Notes: a model not told the origin generated them from the letters alone. Positions 20,490 to 30,516 are shown, numbered from the stretch's first letter. The stretch is DNA of 64,000 nt from JBNNGK01 sp050268245 (GCF_050268245.1 NZ_JBNNGK010000002.1:124001-188000); one strand, 5' to 3'. Numbers and translations are program-made.

Positions 20490-21710
20490 TTAGCTTTCTA
20501 ACAACCGCTGTAACAACACGCCGTTAAGCATGGCGCGTTTTGCCAGCGCAAAAGCACCAATCGCTGAACGATGATTGAGCTCAGACGTCACGATCGGCAG
20601 GTTTTTGCGGAAATCTTTCAGCACCTGGTTGTTGATGCAGCTTTGAATGGCCGGTAACAGAACTTTTTTTGCTTCGGTAATTTCACCGGCGATGACCACT
20701 TTTTGTGGATTAAATAGGTTAATAGCGATAGCCACCGCTTTCCCGAGATAGCGACCAACGTGTTCAATCACTTCTACAGCCAGCAGATCGCCGCGATTAG
20801 CGGCTTTGCAGATAGCATTAATGCCGCAGTCATCGAGAGTGAGTTTACTGGGGTAACCCTGCGTGAGCAATTGGCGTACGCGCTGCTCAATCGCCGCGTT
20901 GGCGGCAACGGTTTCCAGGCAGCCGAAATTGCCGCAGTGGCAACGTTCGCCAAGCGGATCGATTTGGATATGGCCGATCTCGCCTACGTTACCGTTGTTA
21001 CCAAGGAAAATTTGGCTGTTAACGATAATTCCCGCACCAGTGCCACGGTGCAAGCGAACTAAAATGGAATCTTCACAATCGCGGGTGGCACCGAAGTAGT
21101 GTTCCGCCAGTGCCAGGCTGCGAATATCGTGGCCGACAAAGCTGGTCACGTTGAAACGCTGCTGTAAGTTATCGACCAATGCCCAATTGTTGACGCTGAT
21201 GTGTGGCATGTAACGCACAACCCCCAGGGCGGGATCAACCAGCCCGGGCAGAATGACGGAAATGGCAATCAGTTCGCGCAACTTGCGCTGATAACCCTCA
21301 ATAAATTGTGCAATGGCGTTGAACAACGCATTTTCCAGCGTTTCTTGTGTACGCTCTGGCAGGGGATAATGTTCTTCGCCAAGCGATTTGCCGCTCATGT
21401 CATACAGTGTGATAGTGGCATCGTGGCGGCCAAGCCGTACGGCGACGGTGTGGAAATGGCGAGTTTCACTGACAATGGAAATAGCGCGGCGGCCACCGGT
21501 GGAGGCTTGTTGATCAACTTCTTTAATCAACCCGCGCTCCAACAGCTGGCGAGTAATTTTAGTTACGCTGGCAGGCGCAAGCTGGCTCAGTTCAGCAATT
21601 TGAATCCGCGAAATCGGCCCTTGTTGGTCAATAAGGCGATAAACTGCTGCGCCGTTAAGTTGTTTAACTAAATCAACATTGCCTATCTGTGCCTGCCCGC
21701 CAGTGCTCAT
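20490..21710 (-). CDS. nagC: NagC, GlcNAc-6-P-responsive repressor (ROK family)
   Basis: Transcriptional repressor of nag and chitin-related genes, released by GlcNAc-6-phosphate. It has 406 residues, as in E. coli. The N-terminal helix-turn-helix lies at about 33-60 (RIQIAELSQLAPASVTKITRQ). The ROK domain has the sugar-site residues of VGEIGHIQIDPLG and the zinc cysteines CHCGNFGCLE around residues 258-267. It sits between nagA and nagD in the operon it controls. NagC-like operators lie between nagB and nagE. Confidence 0.97.
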   Translation of the reverse strand: MSTGGQAQIGNVDLVKQLNGAAVYRLIDQQGPISRIQIAELSQLAPASVTKITRQLLERGLIKEVDQQASTGGRRAISIVSETRHFHTVAVRLGRHDATITLYDMSGKSLGEEHYPLPERTQETLENALFNAIAQFIEGYQRKLRELIAISVILPGLVDPALGVVRYMPHISVNNWALVDNLQQRFNVTSFVGHDIRSLALAEHYFGATRDCEDSILVRLHRGTGAGIIVNSQIFLGNNGNVGEIGHIQIDPLGERCHCGNFGCLETVAANAAIEQRVRQLLTQGYPSKLTLDDCGINAICKAANRGDLLAVEVIEHVGRYLGKAVAIAINLFNPQKVVIAGEITEAKKVLLPAIQSCINNQVLKDFRKNLPIVTSELNHRSAIGAFALAKRAMLNGVLLQRLLES

Positions 21711-21736
21711 TAATAAATTTACTCGCTGTTCATTGA

Positions 21737-22876
21737 TTAAACCTCGTTACCGTTAACGAGAGTTTGGGTGATGCAGAAATCGCGGTCGAATGCGGTCAGG
21801 TTTGCCACTTTACCGGCTTCGATACTGCCTAACTGTTGGTCTACCCCGATGGCGCGTGCTGGATAGAGCGTTGCCATACGCAGCGCTTCGTCCAAGGCAA
21901 TACCGACATGCTCGACGCTGTTTTGTACCGCTTCAATCATCGTCAGTGCCGAGCCGCTTAATGTACCCTTCTCATCTACGCACAACCCATCACGATAGTA
22001 TATGGTTTTACCAGCGAAAATAAATTGGTCAATATCTGCACCTGCTGGCGCCGTGGCATCGGTAACCAGAACTAATTTATCACCTTTAATGCGTTTAGCG
22101 TTACGGATACTCGCCCAGGCGACATGATGGCCGTCGGCGATAATGCCGCTATACACTTCAGGTGTATCGAAAATTGCGCCCATCAGACCCGGCTCACGTC
22201 CGGTAATATAAGGCATGGCGTTATACAGGTGAGTGGCGAAGCTAATACCGGCGGCAAAACCGGTGCGTGCCTGCTCGTAGGTCGCATTAGAGTGGCCCGC
22301 AGAGACCACAATCCCGGCGTCACGAAGCTGCTTGATAAAGTGGGGCTCTACCATTTCTGGCGCAAGTGTCACCTTGGCGATCACATCGGCGTTTGCACAC
22401 AGATAATCGACCATCTCGCGGTCTGCTTTTCGGATAAATTCTGGGTTGTGGGTGCCTTTTTTAACCGGGCTGAGATACGGCCCCTCCAAATGCAGCCCCA
22501 GCGCCTGATTGGCGTGTTTTTCCAGATAAGCGCGCATCACGTTGATGCTGTGCTTCATAAATTCATCGCTGCTGGTGATCAGCGTCGGTAAATAGCTGGT
22601 GCAGCCCGATTTTTCATTGGCACGCTGCATGATCTCCAGCGTTTGCTCTGAAATGGCGTCTAATGAGTCGTTAAACTGCACGCCGCCGCAACCATTTAAT
22701 TGAATATCAATAAAACCGGGGGCTAACATGGCGCCACCCAGATCGCGCGTTTCGATGCCCGCGGGTAATTCTGCCATCGGGCAAACTCGTTCAATCAGAC
22801 CATCGGCAATGATTACCGCATGGTCATCAAGCACGTCGTGGCCGGTATAAATGCGGCTGTGGGTTAAAGCGAACAT
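21737..22876 (-). CDS. nagA: N-acetylglucosamine-6-phosphate deacetylase
   Basis: Removes acetate from GlcNAc-6-P to give glucosamine-6-P, the first catabolic step after uptake. It is an amidohydrolase of 379 residues. The metal and active-site motifs are [12 protein letters not shown] near 55-66, HLEGPYLSP near 129-137, the histidines in SAGHSNATY and ATHLYNAM, and the catalytic aspartate in [10 protein letters not shown] near 273. It follows nagB by 17 bp and precedes nagC by 26 bp, so the genes are co-transcribed. Confidence 0.97.
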   Translation of the reverse strand: MFALTHSRIYTGHDVLDDHAVIIADGLIERVCPMAELPAGIETRDLGGAMLAPGFIDIQLNGCGGVQFNDSLDAISEQTLEIMQRANEKSGCTSYLPTLITSSDEFMKHSINVMRAYLEKHANQALGLHLEGPYLSPVKKGTHNPEFIRKADREMVDYLCANADVIAKVTLAPEMVEPHFIKQLRDAGIVVSAGHSNATYEQARTGFAAGISFATHLYNAMPYITGREPGLMGAIFDTPEVYSGIIADGHHVAWASIRNAKRIKGDKLVLVTDATAPAGADIDQFIFAGKTIYYRDGLCVDEKGTLSGSALTMIEAVQNSVEHVGIALDEALRMATLYPARAIGVDQQLGSIEAGKVANLTAFDRDFCITQTLVNGNEV

Positions 22877-22893
22877 GTAGCCCCCTGAAAAAA

Positions 22894-23694
22894 TTAAAGA
22901 TTCTTCATATTTTCCGCTTCTAACTCGCGGAAATATTTAACGGTTTTGACTTTTAGCTCCATTGTGGACGGTTCATCACACACCACCACTGCTTTTGCGT
23001 GGAGTTGCAGGCAACTGATGGTCCACAGGTGGTTGATGTTGCCTTCCACCGCCGCTTCCAGCGCTTGCGCCTTGCCGTGGCCGGTGACCAAAATCATTAC
23101 TTCTTCTGCATCCAGCAATGTGCCTACGCCAACGGTTAATGCATATTTAGGTACCTGGCTGACATCGCCGCCGAAGAAGCGTGAGTTAGCAATACGGGTA
23201 TCTTCAGTTAGCGTTTTGATACGGGTACGTGAAGCCAGAGAAGATGCCGGTTCGTTAAATGCGATATGGCCATCAATGCCTACGCCGCCCATAAACAGGT
23301 GGATTTTACCGTAAGACTTGATTTTTTCTTCGTACTGACGGCATTCAGCGTCGACATCCGGCGCATTTCCGTTCAATAAGTTAATGTTTTCACTTGGAAT
23401 ATCAACATGATCAAAGAAATTGCGATACATGAAGGTATGATAGCTTTCCGGGTGTTCCTGCGGCAGGCCAACGTATTCATCCATGTTGAAGGTGACAACA
23501 TGCTTAAAGCTTACTTCACCTGCTTTGTGCATCGCAATCAGATGTTTGTATGCTTCAAGCGGTGTACCACCGGTTGGCAAGCCCAGTACGAACGGGCGAT
23601 CTGCCGTTGGTTTGAACGCATTGATACGCTGCACGATATGGCGGGCGGCCCATTTGCCAACTTGTGCATTATCTTTCAGTGGGATAAGTCTCAT
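22894..23694 (-). CDS. nagB: Glucosamine-6-phosphate deaminase
   Basis: Converts glucosamine-6-P to fructose-6-P and ammonia, feeding glycolysis; allosterically activated by GlcNAc-6-P in E. coli. It has 266 residues. Conserved segments are [25 protein letters not shown] with the catalytic aspartate, and [17 protein letters not shown] with the active-site Asp/His/Glu. Two adjacent ATG codons exist; the second (23694) is preferred because AAGAGG sits 6 bases before it and it matches the E. coli start MRLIPL. First gene of the nagBACD operon. Confidence 0.97.
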   Translation of the reverse strand: MRLIPLKDNAQVGKWAARHIVQRINAFKPTADRPFVLGLPTGGTPLEAYKHLIAMHKAGEVSFKHVVTFNMDEYVGLPQEHPESYHTFMYRNFFDHVDIPSENINLLNGNAPDVDAECRQYEEKIKSYGKIHLFMGGVGIDGHIAFNEPASSLASRTRIKTLTEDTRIANSRFFGGDVSQVPKYALTVGVGTLLDAEEVMILVTGHGKAQALEAAVEGNINHLWTISCLQLHAKAVVVCDEPSTMELKVKTVKYFRELEAENMKNL

Positions 23695-23800
23695 CATACA
23701 CCTCTTGGGTAAGTAAATTATGGCTATACTGTACGCGCTTTAGCAGATGCATTAAGCGTAATTCAGCTTTATGTTCTCCGCGCTAAAAGCCGGTTAAGTT

Positions 23801-23824
23801 GATTTTTTGAATGATAAAATAAGT
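23801..23824. promoter_or_regulatory. NagC-like operator, nagB-proximal
   Basis: GATTTTTTGAATGATAAAAT followed by AAGT; the reverse strand reads TTATTTTATCATTCAAAAAA, the NagC/Mlc pattern of T-rich and A-rich arms. Its centre is about 96 bp from the nagE-proximal box, close to nine helical turns, suited to loop formation as described for E. coli nagE-nagB. Confidence 0.6.
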
Positions 23825-23865
23825 TTTGTGTGATGGCTAGCAATCTGGCAACTTAAGACACCTTT

Positions 23866-23886
23866 TTGGTGATATTTATCACAAAA
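23866..23886. promoter_or_regulatory. CRP site between the NagC boxes
   Basis: GGTGA-TATTTA-TCACA, one mismatch to the CRP half-site pair TGTGA-N6-TCACA. It lies between the two NagC-like boxes, the same arrangement as in E. coli, and should activate the divergent nagE and nagB promoters. Confidence 0.75.
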
Positions 23887-23893
23887 AATGAGG

Positions 23894-23922
23894 TTTTAAT
23901 TTGCGATACGAAATAATTTTTT
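23894..23922. promoter_or_regulatory. NagC-like operator, nagE-proximal
   Basis: TTAATTT-GCGATACG-AAATAATT forms an imperfect inverted repeat with the TTTGCG core seen in NagC sites. It lies about 105 bp upstream of nagE. Confidence 0.6.
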
Positions 23923-24027
23923 TACACTCCGCATGAGTGACACATGCAATACGTTATTTCTAAAAGGTAGTGAGCTTGTCTCAATAAACTACTAAAGGGT
24001 CCGTCTGCGGACGAATAGGGGGAAAAG

Positions 24028-26064
24028 GTGAACATTCTTAGTTATTTACAAAAAGTGGGGCGGGCCTTGATGGTTCCGGTCGCCACGCTACCTGCCGCAG
24101 CAATTTTGATGGGCGTCGGGTATTGGATTGACCCTGTTGGTTGGGGCGGTGATAACGCTCTGGCTGCTTTCTTTATTAAATCTGGTTCAGCCATCATCGA
24201 TAATATGTCGGTGCTGTTTGCCATTGGTGTCGCTTATGGGATGTCGAAAGATAAAGACGGTGCTGCTGCGCTGACCGGTTTCGTCGGCTTCCTGGTTTTG
24301 ACCACCCTCTGTTCACCGGCCGCTGTGTCGATGATCCAAAAAATCCCACTCGATCAGGTTCCTGCCGCTTTTGGCAAAATTGAAAACCAGTTCGTTGGTA
24401 TTCTGGTCGGTATTATTTCCGCCGAGATCTATAACCGTTTCAGCAGCGTTGAGCTGCCAAAAGCGCTGTCGTTCTTCAGCGGTCGCCGTTTGGTTCCTAT
24501 TCTCATCTCCTTCCTGATGATTCTGGTTGCCTTCATTCTGATGTATATCTGGCCGGTCATCTTTAACGGTCTGGTGAACTTTGGTGAGCACATCCAGAAA
24601 ATGGGATCGGTGGGTGCCGGTATTTATGCATTCTTCAACCGTCTGTTGATCCCAGTAGGTCTGCACCATGCGTTGAACTCCGTATTCTGGTTCGATGTCG
24701 CGGGTATCAATGATATTCCTAACTTCCTTGGTGGCCAGCAATCTATCGAAGCAGGTAAAGCGGTGGTCGGTATTACCGGCCGTTATCAGGCTGGCTTCTT
24801 CCCGATCATGATGTTTGGTTTGCCGGGGGCGGCATTGGCTATTTATCACTGTGCCCGCCCAGAGAATAAAGCCAAAGTGGCCGGTATTATGATGGCTGCG
24901 GCTTTCGCGGCCTTCTTCACCGGTATCACCGAACCGCTGGAATTCTCCTTCATGTTCGTGGCGCCGGTGTTGTATGTCATTCACGCTGTGTTGACCGGTA
25001 TTTCGGTCTTCATCGCGGCGAGCATGCATTGGATTGCCGGTTTCGGTTTCAGCGCCGGCTTGGTCGATATGGTGCTGTCATCGCGTAACCCGTTAGCAAC
25101 TCACTGGTACATGCTGATCCCACAAGGTTTAGTCTTCTTTGTTATTTACTACGTGGTGTTCCGCTTCACTATCAACAAATTTAATTTGATGACCCCAGGT
25201 CGTGAATTGGCGGTTGCCGGTGACGAAACAGACGGTTATGACGTCAATGTTGATGCCTCTGCAGGTAAGGATGAGGATGAAACGACGACCGTAGCGCGCC
25301 GTTATGTCGGTGCTATCGGGGGCTCTGATAACCTGACTGGTATTGATGCATGTATCACCCGCTTGCGTCTGAATGTGAAAGACTCTGCGCTGGTTAATGA
25401 TGCCGTTGCGAAACGTTTGGGGGCATCCGGTGTGATTCGCCTTAACAAACAAAGTGTACAGGTCATCGTTGGTACCCGTGCTGAGCTGATCGCCAGCGCA
25501 ATGCGCAAGGTTGTGGCTGCTGGTCCAGTACCCGCTGCGGCGGCACCAGCAGCGGCAGTAGCGACGGAAACCAAACCGCAGGCGGTGGCAAATGCCCCTA
25601 AAGCCGTGTTGGAGGCGTTGGTTGCGCCGGTCAGCGGTGAAGTGATTGCCTTGGATCAAGTACCGGATGAAGCCTTTGCGAGTAAAGCGGTGGGTGACGG
25701 CCTAGCGATTCGCCCGACCGACAATATCGTTGTTGCGCCTGCTGATGGCACCGTGGTGAAAATCTTCAACACCAATCATGCTTTCTGTCTGGAAACAGAC
25801 AAAGGGGCGGAAATTGTGGTGCACATGGGGATCGATACCGTGGCGTTAGAAGGGCAGGGCTTTAAACGTCTGGTTGAAGAAGGGGCTGAAGTGAAAGCAG
25901 GGCAGCCAATTCTCGAGATGGATTTGGCATTCTTGAACGCCAATGCACGCTCAATGATAAGCCCAGTGGTGGTGAGTAATGCTGATGATTACGCAGGTTT
26001 GGCGGCATTGGCGAGTGGCAACGTGGTTGCCGGTGAAACCACACTGTACGAGATTCAAAAATAA
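24028..26064 (+). CDS. nagE: PTS N-acetylglucosamine-specific EIICBA transporter
   Basis: Imports GlcNAc and phosphorylates it to GlcNAc-6-P using PTS phosphate. It has 678 residues with fused domains. EIIC at about 1-390 has many membrane helices, VGLHHALN with H213, and ITEPLEFSF. EIIB at about 420-500 has phospho-cysteine C442 in IDACITRLRL. An Ala/Pro-rich linker covers about 495-530, and EIIA at about 535-678 has phospho-histidine H599 in EIVVHMGIDTVALEG. The GTG start at 24028 gives the family start MNILSYL. It is divergent from nagB, with NagC/CRP control between. Confidence 0.97.
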   Translation: MNILSYLQKVGRALMVPVATLPAAAILMGVGYWIDPVGWGGDNALAAFFIKSGSAIIDNMSVLFAIGVAYGMSKDKDGAAALTGFVGFLVLTTLCSPAAVSMIQKIPLDQVPAAFGKIENQFVGILVGIISAEIYNRFSSVELPKALSFFSGRRLVPILISFLMILVAFILMYIWPVIFNGLVNFGEHIQKMGSVGAGIYAFFNRLLIPVGLHHALNSVFWFDVAGINDIPNFLGGQQSIEAGKAVVGITGRYQAGFFPIMMFGLPGAALAIYHCARPENKAKVAGIMMAAAFAAFFTGITEPLEFSFMFVAPVLYVIHAVLTGISVFIAASMHWIAGFGFSAGLVDMVLSSRNPLATHWYMLIPQGLVFFVIYYVVFRFTINKFNLMTPGRELAVAGDETDGYDVNVDASAGKDEDETTTVARRYVGAIGGSDNLTGIDACITRLRLNVKDSALVNDAVAKRLGASGVIRLNKQSVQVIVGTRAELIASAMRKVVAAGPVPAAAAPAAAVATETKPQAVANAPKAVLEALVAPVSGEVIALDQVPDEAFASKAVGDGLAIRPTDNIVVAPADGTVVKIFNTNHAFCLETDKGAEIVVHMGIDTVALEGQGFKRLVEEGAEVKAGQPILEMDLAFLNANARSMISPVVVSNADDYAGLAALASGNVVAGETTLYEIQK

Positions 26065-26127
26065 GTTTGTTTTACCTGAGTAGTACCCCGGGTGTTAGCG
26101 AGTCATGACGTGATGCACCTGACGTTG

Positions 26128-26160
26128 GCGGGAGGAGAGCGATCTCTTCCCGCTTTTTTT
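26128..26160 (+). terminator. Terminator of nagE
   Basis: GCGGGAGGAGA pairs with TCTCTTCCCGC (one G-T pair) around GCGA, followed by seven T residues. It lies 64 bp after the nagE stop. Confidence 0.85.
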
Positions 26161-26312
26161 GCTGGGCGCGTGGAAATGGCTTATTAAGGTGAGGGGGAGC
26201 AGGATGGCGTATAACCTTATCCCTTTTGATGCAACTAACGGTTGTTTCCGCGCTTGGCTTATTGGATTATAGGCGGTTATGTGAAGCATTTTGGCATTTG
26301 AGGAACAGTGAC

Positions 26313-27980
26313 ATGAGTGAGGCAGAAGCCCGCCCAACCAATTTTATCCGTCAGATCATCGACGAAGATCTGGCGTCAGGTAAACATTCAGCGGTTCATA
26401 CCCGCTTTCCGCCTGAGCCTAATGGCTATCTGCACATTGGTCATGCGAAGTCCATTTGTCTGAACTTTGGTATTGCCAAGGATTATCAAGGCCAGTGTAA
26501 CCTGCGTTTCGATGACACTAACCCGGTAAAAGAAGACATCGAATTCGTTGAGTCAATTAAGCGCGATGTTGAGTGGTTGGGGTTCCATTGGAGTGGCAAT
26601 GTCCGTTATTCCTCGGATTACTTCGATCAACTGCATCAGTATGCCGTTGAGCTGATCAACAAAGGCTTGGCCTATGTTGACGAGCTGTCGCCGGAACAAA
26701 TCCGTGAATATCGCGGCACGTTAACAGCGCCGGGTAAAAACAGCCCATTCCGCGATCGTTCGGTGGAAGAGAATCTGGCGCTGTTTGAAAAAATGCGTAA
26801 CGGTGAGTTTGCCGAGGGCACGGCGTGTTTACGAGCCAAAATCGACATGGCCTCACCGTTTATCGTGATGCGTGACCCGGTGTTATACCGCGTGAAGTTT
26901 GCTGAGCACCACCAGACCGGTGATACTTGGTGCATCTACCCAATGTATGACTTCACCCACTGCATTTCCGATGCCTTGGAAGGGATTACGCATTCGCTGT
27001 GTACGTTGGAATTCCAAGATAACCGTCGTTTGTATGACTGGGTTTTGGATAACATCACGATTCCATGCCATCCGCGTCAGTACGAGTTCTCGCGTCTCAA
27101 TCTTGAATACGCCATTATGTCTAAGCGTAAGCTGAACCAGTTGGTTACCGAGAAGATTGTTGAGGGGTGGGATGACCCGCGTATGCCGACCGTTTCTGGG
27201 TTGCGCCGTCGCGGCTATACCGCGGCGTCGATCCGCGAATTCTGCCAGCGTATCGGTGTGACTAAGCAGGACAACAATGTTGAAATGATGGCGCTGGAAT
27301 CATGCATTCGCGACGATCTTAACGAAAACGCACCGCGTGCAATGGCGGTGCTGGATCCGGTTAAAGTCGTGATTGAGAACCTGCCGGAAGACGCGGTAGA
27401 AATGGTCACGATGCCGAACCATCCGAGCAAGCCGGAAATGGGCAGCCGTCAGGTACCGTTCAGCCGCGAAGTCTACATCGACCGTGCTGATTTCCGCGAA
27501 GAAGCTAACAAGCAGTACAAGCGTTTGGTGTTGGGTAAGGAAGTGCGTTTGCGCAATGCTTATGTCATTAAAGCTGAGCGAGTGGAGAAGGACGCAGACG
27601 GTGAAATTACCACTATTTTCTGCAGCTACGATCCTGACACATTGAGCAAAGATCCTGCTGATGGCCGTAAAGTGAAAGGCGTGATCCACTGGGTTTCTGC
27701 CGCGCATGCATTGCCTGCAGAAATTCGTCTGTACGATCGCTTGTTCAGCGTAGCTAATCCTGGGGCGGCTGACGATTTCCTGTCTACCATCAACCCTGAG
27801 TCGCTGGTCATTAAGCGTGGCTTTGTTGAGCCCAGTCTGGTGGCGGCACAGCCGGAAAAGGCTTATCAATTCGAGCGCGAAGGTTATTTCTGTGCTGACA
27901 GCCGTTATTCGACGGCAGAGCATCTGGTGTTCAACCGGACGGTCGGTTTACGTGATACCTGGGCGAAAGTGGGCGCATAA
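26313..27980 (+). CDS. glnS: Glutaminyl-tRNA synthetase
   Basis: Class I synthetase that charges tRNA-Gln; the three Gln tRNAs lie 11 kb away. It has 555 residues. The HIGH region is [17 protein letters not shown] at about 28-44 and the KMSKS equivalent is YAIMSKRKL near 266-274. The start ATG at 26313 follows GAGGAACA and gives [12 protein letters not shown] as in E. coli; a longer frame from 26226 is open upstream but not conserved. Its downstream region holds a dispersed element and a terminator. Confidence 0.98.
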   Translation: MSEAEARPTNFIRQIIDEDLASGKHSAVHTRFPPEPNGYLHIGHAKSICLNFGIAKDYQGQCNLRFDDTNPVKEDIEFVESIKRDVEWLGFHWSGNVRYSSDYFDQLHQYAVELINKGLAYVDELSPEQIREYRGTLTAPGKNSPFRDRSVEENLALFEKMRNGEFAEGTACLRAKIDMASPFIVMRDPVLYRVKFAEHHQTGDTWCIYPMYDFTHCISDALEGITHSLCTLEFQDNRRLYDWVLDNITIPCHPRQYEFSRLNLEYAIMSKRKLNQLVTEKIVEGWDDPRMPTVSGLRRRGYTAASIREFCQRIGVTKQDNNVEMMALESCIRDDLNENAPRAMAVLDPVKVVIENLPEDAVEMVTMPNHPSKPEMGSRQVPFSREVYIDRADFREEANKQYKRLVLGKEVRLRNAYVIKAERVEKDADGEITTIFCSYDPDTLSKDPADGRKVKGVIHWVSAAHALPAEIRLYDRLFSVANPGAADDFLSTINPESLVIKRGFVEPSLVAAQPEKAYQFEREGYFCADSRYSTAEHLVFNRTVGLRDTWAKVGA

Positions 27981-28027
27981 GCGTTTAACGGAATAAAATG
28001 GCTAAAAGCGTAACGACAGTTGCGCTG

Positions 28028-28157
28028 AGCTTGATGATGAAGTCGGCTGATGGCCCGAGATACCCGAGCCTAGCGTAGCGAGGGGCGCTCCGGCGGCTTA
28101 CGCCACTACGACCCCACAGCCACGCTTTCCCTAATAACTCGCTTTGTCAGCAGTCTG
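28028..28157. repeat. Dispersed intergenic element, glnS copy
   Basis: About 130 bp between the glnS stop and its terminator. It can be aligned with 39404-39530 after pgm. Both begin TTGATGAT, share a CTGATGSCC block, then GGGGCGCTCCG, then a CACGC(C)TTTCC-N-AATAACT-N-G block, and both end just before a rho-independent terminator. The overall match is imperfect, roughly two thirds by eye. Confidence 0.6.
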
Positions 28158-28184
28158 AGCGCAACGATGGTTGCGCTTTTTTTA
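28158..28184 (+). terminator. Terminator of glnS
   Basis: AGCGCAAC pairs with GTTGCGCT around GATG and is followed by TTTTTTATTTTTT. It lies nearly 180 bp past the glnS stop codon, so the message has a long 3' tail. Confidence 0.85.
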
Positions 28185-28187
28185 TTT

Positions 28188-28698
28188 TTTAAAGCAACTA
28201 CTCGGCAAAACCTTCCCCGCAGTTCGATTTATTCCCCCGTGGTTAACCAGATTGACCCTGACTCACTATGTCTTTCATACTTTTTTGATGTAAAAAGCCA
28301 TTTCATAATTCTTGCTTATATATTCGTGATGCAAATTAATGTCATTTGGCGAGCGCTTTTTTATTGTTTATAAGTGTTTGTTTTAAATTGGCTGAAACCA
28401 TTCAATTAATTTTAATTCTTTTCTGTATTGCCATTTATTCTGATTTTATTGAATTTTTTATTCAAAACGCTGTTTTTCGATCAATGTAACAATTAATCAT
28501 AGATATGTGCTCTTTGTCATACTTTGACAAACTCATCGCAGTTTTCATTTGATAATTCGCGTCGCGAAAAATAGTCTAGCTGTAGCAATAAATGCTGTGA
28601 GGTTTTCTCCTCATCGCAAAAACTTTTTACCCGATTGGGTTTTATTAGCGGTTGTGCAGGGCAGTGTTGAACACAGGCGGCCGCAACTTTTATGTTAC
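28188..28698 (+). promoter_or_regulatory. chiP upstream control region with a 19-bp palindrome
   Basis: This strongly AT-rich 510-bp region upstream of chiP has no supported gene. The clearest signal is TTTGTCA-TACTT-TGACAAA at 28513-28531, a perfect 7-bp inverted repeat that looks like a dimeric regulator site. T-rich/A-rich stretches around 28430-28465 could be degenerate NagC sites, since NagC represses chiP in E. coli, but I cannot define one. GTGAT near 28327 could be half of a CRP site. Confidence 0.5.
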
Positions 28699-28717
28699 GT
28701 CAAAGAGGAATTTCATT
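28699..28717 (+). promoter_or_regulatory. ChiX small-RNA target over the chiP ribosome site
   Basis: GTCAAAGAGGAATTTCATT spans the chiP Shine-Dalgarno sequence (AGAGGA) just before the ATG. Its complement, AATGAAATTCCTCTTTGAC, is the seed stretch of enterobacterial ChiX as I remember it. ChiX represses chiP until chitooligosaccharide-induced RNA titrates it. The chiX gene itself is not in this window. Confidence 0.75.
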
Positions 28718-30124
28718 ATGGCTACGTACGGTGCTCAGCGTAAATCGCTGGCGCTCGCGGTTGCGGGTGCACTGTTAGGCACGGGTTTTGTTATGGCCCC
28801 CGAAGCGCAAGCGGCAGGGTTTATCGATGATTCTACACTGACCGGCGGTGTTTATTATTGGCAACGTGAACGTGACCGTAAAGACGTAACTGATGGTGAT
28901 AAATACAAAACTAACCTTTCTCACTCGACCTGGAATGCCAATCTGGACTTTTCTTCCGGCTATGCCGCAGATATGTTCGGTATCGATCTGGCGGCCTTTA
29001 CTGCTATTGAAATGGCAGAGTCGAGCGAAAGTGGCCACCCAAATGAAATTGCCTTTTCACACTCCAATCACGCCTATGATGAAGACTGGTCTGGCGATAA
29101 AAGTGGCATAAGCGTTTACAAAGCGGCGGGTAAATTTAAGTCTGGCCCGGTCTGGGCGCGTGCGGGGTGGCTCCAACCATCCGGGCAAACGTTATTGGCT
29201 CCGCACTGGAGTTTTATGCCGGGAACTTACCAAGGGGCTGAAGCCGGCGCTAATTTTGATTACGGTGACGCCGGAGCTTTAAGTTTCTCTTATATGTGGA
29301 CTAACAAATATAAGTCTCCATGGAACCTGGAAATGGATAAGTTTCGCCAAGGGGATAAAAAAACCGGCGTTTCTTACTTACATTCGATTGGCGCAAAATA
29401 TGACTTTAAGAACGATTTAGTTCTGGAGGCCGCATTCGGCCAGTCTCAAGGTTATATGGATCAATATTTTGCTAAAGGTTCCTATAAATTTGATGTGGCG
29501 GGTAGCCCGTTAAGTGCCACCTATCAATTCTATGGCGCACGCGATCGCATCCACGATGCGAAAGATGTTAACCCATCTAGCACCAGTGATCTCTACGACG
29601 GCATGGCTTGGCTACAGGCATTAACATTCGGCTATAAAATTGGCCAAGTGGATTTGCGCCTTGAAGGGACGTGGGTGAAAGCAGAAGGTAACCAAGGGTT
29701 CTTCTTGCAGCGTATGACGCCAACCTATGCTTCATCCAACGGTCGCTTGGATATTTGGTGGGATAACCGTTCTGACTTTAACGCCAATGGCGAGAAAGCG
29801 GTATTCGCCGGTGCGACTTATGACCTCAGTAATTGGAATTTGCCGGGATGGGCCGTTGGGGCGTCTTATGTCTATGGTTGGGATGCTAAACCGAGCACCA
29901 ATCCAATTTATGACCAAAATCAACGTCTGAAAGAAAGTGCCTACAGCCTGGATGCAATGTACACCGTTCAGGAAGGGCGAGCCAAGGGCACGTTGTTCAA
30001 GCTGCACTTCACCCAATATGACAACCACACCGATATCCCTAGCTGGGGTGGTGGTTACGGCAATATCTTCCAGGATGAACGCGACGTTAAATTTATCGTT
30101 ATTGCTCCCTTCACTATCTTCTAA
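28718..30124 (+). CDS. chiP: Chitoporin ChiP (OprD-family outer-membrane porin)
   Basis: Outer-membrane channel for chitooligosaccharides, 468 residues. The signal peptide (about 1-32) ends APEAQA-AG. The mature protein is a beta-barrel with alternating aromatic strands and finishes in a terminal phenylalanine (IVIAPFTIF), the usual outer-membrane sorting signal. Family segments include [16 protein letters not shown] and [16 protein letters not shown]. The ATG at 28718 follows AGAGGA and gives the family start. First gene of the chiPQ-ctb operon; ChiX control is expected from the leader. Confidence 0.95.
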   Translation: MATYGAQRKSLALAVAGALLGTGFVMAPEAQAAGFIDDSTLTGGVYYWQRERDRKDVTDGDKYKTNLSHSTWNANLDFSSGYAADMFGIDLAAFTAIEMAESSESGHPNEIAFSHSNHAYDEDWSGDKSGISVYKAAGKFKSGPVWARAGWLQPSGQTLLAPHWSFMPGTYQGAEAGANFDYGDAGALSFSYMWTNKYKSPWNLEMDKFRQGDKKTGVSYLHSIGAKYDFKNDLVLEAAFGQSQGYMDQYFAKGSYKFDVAGSPLSATYQFYGARDRIHDAKDVNPSSTSDLYDGMAWLQALTFGYKIGQVDLRLEGTWVKAEGNQGFFLQRMTPTYASSNGRLDIWWDNRSDFNANGEKAVFAGATYDLSNWNLPGWAVGASYVYGWDAKPSTNPIYDQNQRLKESAYSLDAMYTVQEGRAKGTLFKLHFTQYDNHTDIPSWGGGYGNIFQDERDVKFIVIAPFTIF

Positions 30125-30131
30125 TGCTTCT

Positions 30132-30149
30132 CCCGGTGGTGACACCGGG
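30132..30149 (+). other. chiP-chiQ intercistronic hairpin
   Basis: CCCGGTG pairs perfectly with CACCGGG around a GTGA tetraloop of the stable GNRA type. There is no T-run, so it is not a full terminator. It may stabilise chiP mRNA against 3' decay or tune chiQ and ctb expression. Confidence 0.6.
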
Positions 30150-30171
30150 GAAACATAAACGGAATTACACG

Positions 30172-30498
30172 ATGAAAAAATTAATGTTAGTGGCGGGGGC
30201 GCTGATCGTACTGAGCGGTTGCGTACAACCGCAAACGCCACCAGAAGACGCCAAACTACGTCAAGCCTATAGCGCTTGTATCAATACCGCTGAAGGTTCA
30301 CCAGACAAGCTGCACGCTTGCCAGGCGGTATTGGCGGTCTTGAAACAAGAGAAACAGCATCAGCAGTTCGCCGAACAGGAAACGGTCCGCGTACTGGACT
30401 ATCAGCGTTGCATACAAGCGGTACACACTGGCGATGGCCAGGCGTACGAAGCTAAGTGTGGCAAGGTCTGGCAGGAAATTCGCGCAAATAATCACTGA
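30172..30498 (+). CDS. chiQ: Chitin-locus lipoprotein ChiQ
   Basis: Small lipoprotein of 108 residues co-encoded with chitoporin; exact role unknown. The lipobox is LSGC with lipidated C17. Valine at +2 points to the outer membrane. The mature part is helical and holds four further cysteines (SACINTA, LHACQA, YQRCIQ, EAKCGK), which could form disulphides. The start ATG at 30172 matches the enterobacterial YbfN/ChiQ start. It lies between chiP and ctb, 18 bp before ctb. Confidence 0.9.
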   Translation: MKKLMLVAGALIVLSGCVQPQTPPEDAKLRQAYSACINTAEGSPDKLHACQAVLAVLKQEKQHQQFAEQETVRVLDYQRCIQAVHTGDGQAYEAKCGKVWQEIRANNH

Positions 30499-30516
30499 TT
30501 ACGGATGAGGTTGTAG

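Noticed and set aside
24313..25029. Reverse frame of 238 codons inside nagE
   Set aside because: Antisense shadow of nagE with low-complexity charged sequence; nagE is certain.
27300..27923. Reverse frame of 207 codons inside glnS
   Set aside because: Antisense shadow of glnS; no motif or promoter.
28167..28743. Small frames in the chiP upstream region
   Set aside because: The region is AT-rich control DNA; the frames lack ribosome sites and one overlaps the chiP start in another frame.
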